This document shows, piece after piece, positions 24,134-31,973 of a DNA stretch of 34,063 nucleotides. Source of the stretch: Desulfarculales bacterium (GTDB taxonomy: Bacteria > Desulfobacterota > Desulfarculia > Desulfarculales > Desulfarculaceae). The DNA is taken from positions 1-34,063 of the forward strand of contig JAIRYI010000008.1 of assembly GCA_031267815.1 (NCBI GenBank). Direction: 5' to 3'. Positions within the stretch are counted from its first letter, which is position 1; the number at the start of each line of letters is the position of its first letter. The translations under genes and the position numbers were made by a program. The notes beneath the pieces are model-generated. The model saw only the letters and a program-made list of their open reading frames with translations. It did no database searches and was not told the origin of the DNA.

Positions 24134-25426
24134 ATGATGAGCGGGAAAAAATATAAATTTGAGACTTTGCAGGTTCACGTGGGTCAGGAAATTCCTGATC
24201 CCAGCACTGATTCGCGCGCTGTGCCCATATATCAGACCTCATCTTATGTGTTCAAGGACGCGGCCCAGGCGGCAGGGCGTTTCGCGCTCACGGAACCAGG
24301 CAATATATATACCCGCCTTATGAACCCCACTTCCGATATATTTGAAAAACGTATCGCCGCCCTGGAAGGCGGCGCGGCCGCTCTGGCCACCTCTTCCGGA
24401 GCCGCGGCCACCACTTACGCCATTGAAAACATTGCCCGGGTGGGGGATCACATTGTTTCCGACAACGCCATTTACGGAGGCACTTATAACCTTTTTGCCA
24501 ATACTTTTCCCGAGGTGGGCATAAGCGCCACTTTTGTGGACGGCGGAAACCCCAAAAATTTTGAACAAGCCCTGCGTCCTAACAGTAAGGCCATTTTTAT
24601 CGAAAGTCTGGGTAATCCCAACTCCACCATCATTGATATAGAAGCGGTAGCCCAGATTGCCCACCGCCACGGCATTCCCCTGATTGTAGACAACACTTTC
24701 GCCACTCCCTATCTGCTCCGCCCCATTGAATACGGGGCGGATGTGATCGTGCATTCTGCCACCAAATTTATCGGCGGGCACGGCACTTCCATCGGCGGAG
24801 TGATTATTGACAGCGGCAAATTCAACTGGTCCCAGAACGACAAATTTCCCGGCCTATCCCGGCCCAACCCCAGTTATCATGGAGTGGTATTCACTGCGGC
24901 GGCGGGCAGTCTGGCCTATATCATCAAAATCCGCACTACCCTCATGCGCGATACCGGCTCGGTCATCAGCCCGTTTAATTCTTTTCTCTTCCTGCAGGGC
25001 CTGGAAACCCTTTCCTTAAGAGTGGAACGGCACGTGGAAAACGCTCTTAAGACCGTGGAATTTCTGTCCGCCCATCCCCAGGTGGAAAAAGTCAATCATC
25101 CGGCCATTGCCAATCACCGCGACCATGCCCTGTATAAGCGTTATTTCCCCAAAGGAGCCGGCTCCATATTTACTTTTGAAATTAAAGGCGACGCGCTTGG
25201 CGCCAAAAAATTCATTGACCATTTGGAACTTTTCTCTTTGCTGGCCAATGTGGCGGATGTGAAATCCCTGGTTATCCATCCCGCTTCCACCACCCACTCC
25301 CAGATGAGCGAAAGCGAGCTGTTGGAATCAGGCATTAAACCCAATACCATCCGCCTGTCCATAGGGACCGAACACATTGACGATATTATCGGCGATCTGG
25401 AGCAGGCCTTTGCCGCCATCCGCTGA
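24134..25426 (+). CDS. metY: O-acetylhomoserine sulfhydrylase (MetY)
   Basis: A 430-residue PLP enzyme of the Cys/Met metabolism family; the length and the block [20 protein letters not shown] mark the MetY group rather than cystathionine gamma-synthase. The PLP-binding Lys sits in [29 protein letters not shown] and [11 protein letters not shown] are family blocks. It makes homocysteine from O-acetylhomoserine and sulfide. AAGGAG precedes ATG 24134 (ATG 24137 is equally possible). A terminator-like hairpin follows at 25452. The long leader suggests RNA-level control, which is inference. Confidence 0.94.
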   Translation: MMSGKKYKFETLQVHVGQEIPDPSTDSRAVPIYQTSSYVFKDAAQAAGRFALTEPGNIYTRLMNPTSDIFEKRIAALEGGAAALATSSGAAATTYAIENIARVGDHIVSDNAIYGGTYNLFANTFPEVGISATFVDGGNPKNFEQALRPNSKAIFIESLGNPNSTIIDIEAVAQIAHRHGIPLIVDNTFATPYLLRPIEYGADVIVHSATKFIGGHGTSIGGVIIDSGKFNWSQNDKFPGLSRPNPSYHGVVFTAAAGSLAYIIKIRTTLMRDTGSVISPFNSFLFLQGLETLSLRVERHVENALKTVEFLSAHPQVEKVNHPAIANHRDHALYKRYFPKGAGSIFTFEIKGDALGAKKFIDHLELFSLLANVADVKSLVIHPASTTHSQMSESELLESGIKPNTIRLSIGTEHIDDIIGDLEQAFAAIR

Positions 25427-25451
25427 TTAAGCCCGCCGTGAACGAAAAATC

Positions 25452-25482
25452 TAACCGGGCGGCATACCTTGCCGCCCGGTTA
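25452..25482. terminator. Perfect 13-bp hairpin after metY
   Basis: TAACCGGGCGGCA (25452-25464) and its inverted copy (25470-25482) enclose a TACCT loop. There is no T-run after it on the plus strand; an A5 run before it would be a T5 run for minus-strand transcription. It marks the end of the housekeeping block and the start of the accessory region. Confidence 0.6.
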
Positions 25483-25511
25483 ACACAGAGACTATCGGAC
25501 TTCTCTCTTTA

Positions 25512-25823
25512 ATGGTTGCGGACATCACCCCGGAGCATGACTTGAAACTGCAAGCCTTGCTGCAACTCCTGGCGGGAAAAATTGAAAAGCCCATCAACTC
25601 CGGCAACAGGAAAGCGTTGATATTTTCCGCCTTTTCAGATACCGCCAACTATCTTTACGAAAACGTCAGCGCTTTTATCAAGCGAAAATACGGTCTGGAC
25701 ACGGCCATGATAACCGGTTCTGTGGAGGGCAAAACCACCATTCCGAAATTCCGCGCTACTCTGAACAATGTACTTACCTGCTTTTCGCCTGTCTCCAAGG
25801 ATAAAGCGTTGCTCATGCCGGAG
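25512..25823 (+). pseudogene. SNF2-like helicase fragment
   Basis: About 103 residues resemble the start of the second RecA-like domain of a large SNF2/DEAD-type helicase: KALIFSAFSDTANYLYENV, then GLDTAMITGSVEG and LNNVLTCFSPVSKDKALLM. The rest of the helicase, including all ATPase motifs and the arginine-finger region, is missing. The open frame continues directly into a transposase fragment, so the present protein of 147 residues is a fusion of two remnants. Such helicases occur next to mod-res loci, matching the decayed type III locus that follows. Confidence 0.7.
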
Positions 25824-25955
25824 ACAGAATGGCAACGCAATTATTTCGAACATATCATTTGTGATTATGATGAATATCGCCTGATCGTGGAATACATTAT
25901 CAATAATCCCTGCAATTGGGAACGGGATAATGAGGAAGAATTAATTCATGGCTGA
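25824..25955 (+). pseudogene. C-terminal fragment of a REP-associated (Y1/IS200-like) transposase
   Basis: EWQRNYFEHIICDYDEYRLI and VEYIINNPCNWERDNEE match the last conserved block of REP-associated tyrosine transposases (WQRNYxEHIIRxxxxYxxIxxYIxNNPxxW). The catalytic His-x-His and Tyr parts are absent. It is fused in frame to the helicase scrap upstream and overlaps the mod start by eight bases. Confidence 0.75.
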
Positions 25956-26343
25956 CAAGCTTAAACTGAAAACACCGGATCTTACCGCGGAATATGTGAA
26001 AAAAATCGCGGAGATATTCCCCGGAGTGGTGACCGCAGGCAAGGTTAACTTTGATATGCTGCGCACCCTGCTGGGCGATGAGGTGGCGGGTGATGAAGCC
26101 TATGAATTTACCTGGGTGGGCAAGCGCGAGGCCATCCGTGAGGCCGGGCGGCCTATCCGTAAAACCCTGCGTCCCTGTGTGGATGAGAGCAAGAACTGGG
26201 ATACAACTGAAAATCTTTACCTTGAAGGCGACAATCTTGAGGTACTGAAACTTCTGCAGGAGAGCTATCTGGGCAAGGTGAAGATGATATACATTGACCC
26301 GCCCTACAATACCGGCAATGATTTTATCTATCGCGACAATTTT
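25948..26343 (+). pseudogene. mod: Type III methyltransferase Mod, 5' part (interrupted)
   Basis: The first 132 codons of a type III Mod protein: KNWDTTENLYLEGDNLEVLK followed by the catalytic motif IV region IYIDPPYNTGNDFIYRDNF. The normal sequence stops after DNF; eleven foreign codons and a stop follow (to 26376). The continuation resumes at 29225 with FALNKDDYQEQ, so about 2.88 kb has been inserted. As a stand-alone product this would be inactive because target recognition and SAM-binding parts are missing. Confidence 0.88.
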
Positions 26344-26457
26344 GTCATGATACATCATGAAAGTAGTACACGATAAAAATGATTAAAGCATGGCAATGTA
26401 AAATAATATACATTATATATAATAGAAACTTCATTGTAGAATATATGAGGTAATGTT

Positions 26458-27396
26458 ATGCCTATTACTAGCGCAAACGAATTAGTTACATCAAGACAGG
26501 AAACTAGAGCAGGTTTTATAGAATTTGCTTTAGAGAAAAATAGGAGATCAAAGCCATTTATTGACAGCGCAAAAGCATTTCGGCATTTTGCATACCAAGC
26601 AAAAGTTCCCTCAGATTTATTAAAAATCAAAGAAATACGCGAACCATTATTAACTGCTTCAGGTTTATCTGATAAATCATTAAAATATTTTACGGATGAA
26701 GATAAGATTATTGCTATCAAAGAACTTATTAAAAATTTCCTCGAACCAGCTGGGACTGAATTTGTGGATGAAGTTGTATATCGCTACTTGCTCATCAAAG
26801 GTGATTCTTTGGGCGGAAGTATAAGGAATATCATTGGAGCTTTAGCACAGCAAAAGCTCATTCGTTCGCTATTATCCGTAATGACTGTTCAAGGGATAAA
26901 TTATTACTGGTTATCAGGCAAGAGTAAGGAATGGAGAGAAAATCCTAATGATGATTATGCGATTGAAAATGACATGAAAGCCATTTCCTGGACAAATACA
27001 AAAGGTGCTAGAACTTTTACATTTAATCTTGATATACCTATTGTTGGGAATAATATTGATTTGTGTCTATTTTCTTGTGATCCAAAACAATTTGATAATG
27101 GTAAAATAGTTAATACTCCATCAGCAGCAGTAATGCTCGGAGAATTGAAAGGTGGTATTGACCCAGCAGGAGCTGATGAACACTGGAAAACTGCTAATAC
27201 TGCATTGGAGAGAATACGCTCTGCATTTACTAATATAACACCATTATTAAACACATCCTTTGTTGGGGCTGCTATTGAGGCTAGTATGGCACAAGAAATA
27301 TATACACAAATTTTATCGGGTAAGTTATCATTTGCGTCTAACCTGACAAAAACCAAACAGGTTTATGAATATTGTGCATGGATATTGACATTATGA
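26458..27396 (+). CDS. AvaI/BsoBI-family type II restriction endonuclease
   Basis: A 312-residue protein. Its catalytic block GELKGGIDPAGADEHWK is characteristic of the AvaI/BsoBI endonucleases, which cut CYCGRG. Asp201, Glu229 and Lys231 have the same spacing (28 and 2) as Asp212, Glu240 and Lys242 of BsoBI, and His242 corresponds to BsoBI His253. Length agrees with the family. GAGG lies about eight bases before the ATG. The stop overlaps the methyltransferase start (ATGA). The gene looks intact; the actual recognition sequence is inferred from the family. Confidence 0.88.
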   Translation: MPITSANELVTSRQETRAGFIEFALEKNRRSKPFIDSAKAFRHFAYQAKVPSDLLKIKEIREPLLTASGLSDKSLKYFTDEDKIIAIKELIKNFLEPAGTEFVDEVVYRYLLIKGDSLGGSIRNIIGALAQQKLIRSLLSVMTVQGINYYWLSGKSKEWRENPNDDYAIENDMKAISWTNTKGARTFTFNLDIPIVGNNIDLCLFSCDPKQFDNGKIVNTPSAAVMLGELKGGIDPAGADEHWKTANTALERIRSAFTNITPLLNTSFVGAAIEASMAQEIYTQILSGKLSFASNLTKTKQVYEYCAWILTL

Positions 27397-28952
27397 ATAA
27401 GAGTGTACTGTACATGAAAGCTGTACCCAAACAACTGACTTTTTTCGATACAAATCAAGTCTTGTTAGCCAATATACAAAATAATAGTAATTGGAGAGTT
27501 GAAAAATTCTCTGCCGATGGTCTTTTTTGTGAAACAGCAAGACAGGAATTAGAAAAAAAATATTTGCCAATCACAGAGGTAACAAACGATTTTAATCGCC
27601 AATCAGTTAGCTATCAGTTAAGCAAAAAAGATTGTTTGCATCGTTGGCTAAAATACAAAGAGGGATTTTCAGCATATTTAGTTGAGCGGTTGTTAAACGA
27701 AATGGATATTCAACCGGGTGAAATTGTACTTGACCCATTTCTTGGATCTGGAACAACGTGCCTTGTAGCTCAAATGCAAGGAATAAACAGTATTGGTTTT
27801 GATATTATGCCAATGTTAAGAGTTGCAATGTATGCGAAGGGTAACATTGTTTCTTATAATATTGATGAGTTACGGAATCTTGTTAAATTTTTGTTATTTT
27901 TGCGGAGACCATCAGAATATAACACTCAAACTAAAAGCGTAACAATTACGGATAATGCCTATCCAGAAGAGACGAAATTAGATATTCCATATTATACTGA
28001 ATCCATTGAGACTTCCACTTTTTCCATGGAGGCGAAAGGTCTTGCCATTTTGTGTCTGCTAAACTGCCTCGAACGATTGAGTTATACGGCAAAGGATGGC
28101 CAATATTTAAGATGGGATGAGCGTTCAAGAAAAGTAATCGAAGCTAACAAAGCGCGTATTAAGGCGGGGCGGCCTCCTTTCAAAGTCATTTTGAATAAGG
28201 GTAAGTTGCCGACTGTTAAAGAGGCAATTTGCGCAGAATTAGAAAAGGCGATAGATGACATTGTATATCTACAAAATTATTTGTATCCCATTTCTAAAGA
28301 GGCATTTATAAAATTTGAACAAAATAGTTCGCTTATTGAATTGCCTTTATTAGAAAATGATATTGTGAGTGGAGTAATAACTTCTCCACCGTATTGCAAT
28401 CGTTATGATTACACACGGATTTATGCTTTGGAGCTTGTTTATCTTGGCATGGGTGAAAAAGAAATTCGCCAGACGCGGCAGGATTTAATTTCGTGTACGG
28501 TAGAAAGCAAAACAAAAATAGATTTTCTTCGTGAATATTATATTTCTCTCAACAGAGAATATAACTACAATAAAATAACCTCAATAATTCAAAATACAGC
28601 AGCTCTTAATGAGGTGTTGCAAGCATTATCATTTAGAAGTAAACGCAACGACATCAATAATAAAGGTGTACTTTCAATGGTAAAAGGTTATTTTGAAGAA
28701 CTTGCTTTTATTTACTATGAATTATTCCGTGTATGTAAAAAAAGGGCCAAAGTAGCTTTTGTAAATGACAATGTTCGATATGCAGGAGAAGTAATCCCCG
28801 TTGACTTCATTTCAACTGAAATAGCAGAAAAAATTGGTTTTACGCCAATAAAAGTTTACACTCTTAAACAGCAAAAAGGAAATAGTAGTCAACAGATGAA
28901 AAAATTTGGGCGTGTTCCTTTGCGAAAGAGTATCACTCTCTGGGAGAAGTGA
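27393..28952 (+). CDS. Type II DNA methyltransferase (amino-methyltransferase, probably N4-cytosine)
   Basis: A 519-residue methyltransferase partnering the endonuclease. The SAM-binding motif I is DPFLGSGTT (114-122) and catalytic motif IV is TSPPY (330-334); TSPPY favours N4-cytosine methylation. About 200 residues, probably target recognition, lie between them, so motif order is I then IV. The ATG is chosen because it overlaps the endonuclease stop as ATGA; an upstream TTG at 27372 is possible. Endonuclease-first order with coupled translation means that protection depends on the same transcript, unless another promoter exists. Looks intact and AT-rich. Confidence 0.87.
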   Translation: MNKSVLYMKAVPKQLTFFDTNQVLLANIQNNSNWRVEKFSADGLFCETARQELEKKYLPITEVTNDFNRQSVSYQLSKKDCLHRWLKYKEGFSAYLVERLLNEMDIQPGEIVLDPFLGSGTTCLVAQMQGINSIGFDIMPMLRVAMYAKGNIVSYNIDELRNLVKFLLFLRRPSEYNTQTKSVTITDNAYPEETKLDIPYYTESIETSTFSMEAKGLAILCLLNCLERLSYTAKDGQYLRWDERSRKVIEANKARIKAGRPPFKVILNKGKLPTVKEAICAELEKAIDDIVYLQNYLYPISKEAFIKFEQNSSLIELPLLENDIVSGVITSPPYCNRYDYTRIYALELVYLGMGEKEIRQTRQDLISCTVESKTKIDFLREYYISLNREYNYNKITSIIQNTAALNEVLQALSFRSKRNDINNKGVLSMVKGYFEELAFIYYELFRVCKKRAKVAFVNDNVRYAGEVIPVDFISTEIAEKIGFTPIKVYTLKQQKGNSSQQMKKFGRVPLRKSITLWEK

Positions 28953-28955
28953 GTA

Positions 28956-29045
28956 ATGGTTTTAGAGATGCCAATCGAAACTAAGAAAACGCCTGCTGAA
29001 ACAAGTGCATCAATTCGATTGAATTTTGGCCTTTTTGGCCCTTGA
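28956..29045 (+). CDS. Small 29-residue reading frame after the methyltransferase
   Basis: It starts three bases after the methyltransferase stop with GGGAGAAG about eight bases upstream and encodes MVLEMPIETKKTPAETSASI and nine further residues. Too short to identify. It may be the stub of a third gene cut off by a deletion, or simply chance. Confidence 0.3.
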   Translation: MVLEMPIETKKTPAETSASIRLNFGLFGP

Positions 29046-29069
29046 CGAAAGCATGAAGTAACCTCAATC

Positions 29070-29099
29070 AGCGCCTGCGGGAAACTGGGGGCGCTTTTT
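29070..29099 (+). terminator. Terminator of the type II R-M cassette
   Basis: AGCGCC (29070-29075) pairs with GGCGCT (29090-29095) across a 14-base loop and is followed by TTTTTC. Confidence 0.7.
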
Positions 29100-29224
29100 C
29101 AATCCATATCCGGAACCATCCAGACAAAACCACTGTAACCCCATGAGGTTGCGGGTATCCGTGCGGGTAAAATATTTTCAAAAATATTTTTTATCAAGTA
29201 AATCAATATAGATATATAATCTTC

Positions 29225-29797
29225 TTCGCTCTGAATAAAGACGACTACCAGGAACAGATGGGTATGTTCGATGAGGAAACCGGCGACCGCCTTTTCCGCA
29301 ACAGCGAAAGTAGCGGACGCTTTCATTCCGACTGGTGCAGCATGATTTACCCGCGTCTGGTGTTGGCGAGGAATCTTCTGTCACCTGATGGCGTGTTATT
29401 CGTTAGTATCGATGATAATGAAGCATCACAGTTAAAGAAAATACTTGATGAAATTTTTAGTGCGAGTAATTTTATCGGTCAGATAACAGTTGTTGCCAAT
29501 CCTCGTGGACGTGACTATGGTGGGATTGCAAGGATGCACGATTACATTCTTGCTTATAGGAAATCCGATGCCCTTGAAATGAACTTGATAGCAGACGGAA
29601 GCAACGAATTCCCGTTTCAAGATAATTGGGGAGGGTTCGAATTAAGGGAACTTCGCAACAGAAATATCAGGTTCAATAAAGAAAACCGTCGCAATCTCTG
29701 GTATCCGTTCTATATCAACACAGCTAATGCGGATGAAAACGGTTTGCACGAGATAGAGTTAGAGCCACGTGAGGGGTGGTTAGAACTGTATCCATAG
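29225..29797 (+). pseudogene. mod: Type III methyltransferase Mod, 3' part (truncated)
   Basis: The continuation of the interrupted mod: FALNKDDYQEQ, then SSGRFHSDWCSMIYPRLVLA, RNLLSPDGVLFVSIDDNE and a partial target-recognition region ending EIELEPREGW. The next residues (LELYP, stop) are out of the family, where a deletion has fused mod to the 3' part of res. The C-terminal SAM-binding motif I (FxGxG type) is missing. With the 5' part it gives about 320 residues of a family usually near 600. There is no internal ribosome site of note; ATG 29258 could start a fragment, but no function is expected. Confidence 0.87.
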
Positions 29798-31002
29798 CGG
29801 TCGCCGATCGTCCCCGCATGATTTCCGCTGATTTGTTCAAGAATAAAGTCATCCGTGACGCTCAGGTGATTGATACGGATCTGGCGCAATGCATTTACGA
29901 AGGGCTTATCACCGGCGGTTATGTCAAAAAAGGTGTTCTCACTGACAAATACTATGAAGACAAGCAGAACGGCAGGTTGGAAATTGCCGAAGAAGCCGCT
30001 GATTGCGCGTCTGAGATAATCGCCATTATTGATTCCATCTACGACAGCCGGTCCATGCAACCTGAAAACGCCCGCATGAATAATGTGGAGCTTGCTATTG
30101 ACCGAAACAAGCTCGACAGCAGGGAATTCAAGGCGCTCTGGGCGAAAATAAACGCCCGATCCGTCTATACGGTGGAATTCAATGAGGCGGAATTGATTGA
30201 CAAGGCAGTTGCCGCCCTGAACAAAGACTTGCGGGTGGCAAAGATGTTCTTCCAGGTGGAATACGGCGCGATGAGCGATATTGGCTCCAAGGAACAGCTT
30301 TTTGCCGGCGGATCTATGGCGGGCGAAAAAATCAATTCTTACCAGGCCGAGGCGCGCGCCGGCCAGAGCGTCAAGTATGATCTCATCGGTAAAATAGTCG
30401 CTGAAACTGGTCTGACCCGCGCGGCAGCGGTAAAAATCCTGCGCGGGATTGCAAAGAGCGTGTTCGGGCAGTTGGTCAACAATCCGGAGGAATTTATTCT
30501 CCGGGCGGCAAGCATCATCAATGAGCAGAAGGCAACGGTCATCATTCAGCACATCACCTACAATAAACTGGATTCCGTCTATGACACGGCCATATTCACT
30601 GAGCCTGGGATGAAAGGACAACTGGGGGTGAACGCCATGGCCGCCAACAAGCATCTGTATGATTATGTTCTCTATGATTCAGCCAACGAGCGCAATTTCG
30701 CCGAGAAGATAGATGCCAGCAACGAAGTTGCCGTATATGTGAAACTGCCGAGAGGTTTCTATATCAGCACCCCGATTGGCCGCTATAATCCCGACTGGGC
30801 TATAGTGTTCCACCAAGGCAAGGTAAAGCACATCTATTTTGTCGCTGAGACCAAAGGCTCCATGTCTTCCCTGCAACTGCGCTTGGCCGAGGATGCCAAA
30901 ATACATTGCGCCCGTGAACATTTCAAAGCCATCGCAGCCGATTCTGTCGTCTACGATGTGGTGGACAGCTACACGGCGTTGATGAATAAAGTGATGGGGT
31001 AA
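29798..31002 (+). pseudogene. res: Type III restriction subunit Res, C-terminal fragment
   Basis: About 400 residues from the C-terminal half of a type III Res protein. The open frame runs from 29776 (GTG), but family sequence seems to begin near DRPRMISADLF. The endonuclease domain is preserved: NPDWAIVF and FVAETKGS form the PD-ExK pair, roughly Asp340 and Glu358/Lys360 of the open frame. The N-terminal helicase part with its ATPase motifs (about 500 residues) is deleted. Without Mod and the motor it should be inactive as a type III enzyme. Confidence 0.85.
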
Positions 31003-31010
31003 TATACAGA

Positions 31011-31093
31011 TTATTCCCCCTCTCTTATCCTGTCCACCAGGGCGCTGGCGGAGCGGCCCGGCATCAAAGGCAGGCTCATAACCTTCACCGCCC
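31011..31093 (-). pseudogene. Duplicate, diverged 3' end of hldE
   Basis: Read on the minus strand, this encodes VMSLPLMPGRSASALVDRIR and then EGE and a stop, closely matching VMSLPLVPGRSTSALVEKIR of the complete hldE at 33291-33818. About 60 bases are almost identical (31021-31085 against 33337-33401), and the match ends sharply on the 5' side. It is in the same orientation as hldE and thus forms a direct repeat flanking the 31.0-33.3 kb segment. Confidence 0.8.
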
Positions 31094-31155
31094 TGTGCAA
31101 GGAAGTGAGCGGGTTGCCCGGGGAGATACCCACGCCAGAAGCGGAGTATTGCTCG

Positions 31156-31500
31156 TTACTGCGCCAATGCATTCTCGTGCATGGCGCAAAGCCCCTGCCC
31201 CTGCCGTTCCTTGGCCGCGCTCCGTAACTGCTTTATGACAATTTCAGCCGCATCAGGGGATTGGTAAATCTTGAGTTTGGCGTCTATCAAGGCGAGGTTT
31301 TCTTTGAGTTCTCTTATTTGCCGCTTAACGGCTTCCCGGTGTTCCGTCATCAGTTCCCTGCGGAATGCCACCGTATCTGGGCCGTCCATGACCCATGCGA
31401 TGTATTGTTTAATTTCCTTCAGCTTCATCCCTGTACTCTTCAAGCAGAGAATCGTTTCCAAAAGACGCATGTCCGCCTCAACAAACTCCCTGTTCCCTAT
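31156..31500 (-). pseudogene. MerR-family regulator lacking its DNA-binding half
   Basis: The frame starts abruptly at IGNREFVEADMRLLETI, corresponding to the end of the MerR helix-turn-helix region, and continues through STGMKLKEIKQYIAWV and the long coiled-coil dimer helix (EHREAVKRQIRELKENLALI). The N-terminal winged helix is missing; at that point the sequence turns into a transporter fragment on the opposite strand. ATG 31470 could still start a product, but it would lack DNA binding. Confidence 0.78.
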
Positions 31501-31798
31501 GCTTGCGGCGCACCCGACAATTATGGTTTTCGTTCTCGCTCAGGTGCTGCGGCGGGGGTGTAACTTCGCCCTGACCAAACCGGCCCGTGAGATTTTGTTC
31601 ACCTCAGTACCGCCGGAGGACAGATATAAGGCCAAGAATTTCATCGATACGGTGGTCTATCGTGCCGGTGACCAGATCGGCAGTTGGACATATGCCGGAT
31701 TCATGGCTCTCGGCCTCAGTCAGACCGGGATAGCGGTCGTGGCCGTTCCCTTGTCCATGGTCTGGCTGGCTTTGAGCCTATGGCTGAGCAAAATATAA
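31499..31798 (+). pseudogene. C-terminal fragment of an ATP/ADP-antiporter-like transporter
   Basis: About 99 residues: AQVLRRGCNFALTKPAREIL, FTSVPPEDRYKAKNFIDTVV, YRAGDQIGSW and a last hydrophobic helix. This is the C-terminal signature of the AAA-family (Tlc/Npt) nucleotide transporters and their free-living relatives. The N-terminal ten or so helices are missing, and the fragment abuts the MerR remnant head to head at 31499. No function is expected. The family call is from recognition of the KAKNFIDTVVYR block. Confidence 0.7.
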
Positions 31799-31836
31799 AA
31801 CAAACAAAACTCCTTGCCTGTAACGCAAGTATAATA

Positions 31837-31920
31837 GCCGTTCCTGAAAAATATTAAACATACTTATATTACGAGATAAATTTTGCAAAAACGCATATTT
31901 TTCCGCCCGGAAATATTTTT
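31837..31920. repeat. AT-rich intergenic repeat, copy 2
   Basis: Same orientation and same block order as 9696-9780, with several small indels. It ends in the imperfect palindrome around CCGCCCGG. It lies in the 175-base gap between the transporter fragment and the MFS gene, with no gene of its own. Confidence 0.6.
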
Positions 31921-31973
31921 ATTTTGATAACTTCTGTTTTCAAGTAAAAGACGCCATAAAATTATAGTATGTG

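Larger units (their letters stand above)
26344..29224 (+). mobile_element. Inserted type II restriction-modification cassette
   Basis: An AT-rich segment of about 2.88 kb lies exactly between codons of mod that would otherwise be contiguous. It holds a restriction endonuclease, an overlapping methyltransferase, a 29-codon reading frame and a terminator. At the junctions only two bases (TT) are shared, no clear target-site duplication or terminal inverted repeat is seen, and there is no transposase or integrase. A 16-base palindrome (26345-26360) sits at the left edge and ATTATATATAAT at 26412-26423. Edges are uncertain by two bases. Confidence 0.75.

Noticed and set aside
23923-24156. A 77-codon plus-strand frame in the metY leader
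   Set aside because: It overlaps the start of metY, has no clear ribosome site and an unremarkable composition; the stretch is better read as leader.
26412-26423. C-protein operator (C-box)
   Set aside because: There is no C-protein gene, and the AT palindrome does not resemble the GACT/AGTC-type C-box.
29710-30654. A 314-codon minus-strand frame opposite the Res fragment
   Set aside because: The plus strand has clear Res similarity; the opposite frame shows no family features.
31271-31563. Plus-strand frames across the MerR remnant
   Set aside because: The upstream part is antisense to MerR; only the portion from about 31499 has transporter similarity and is reported.
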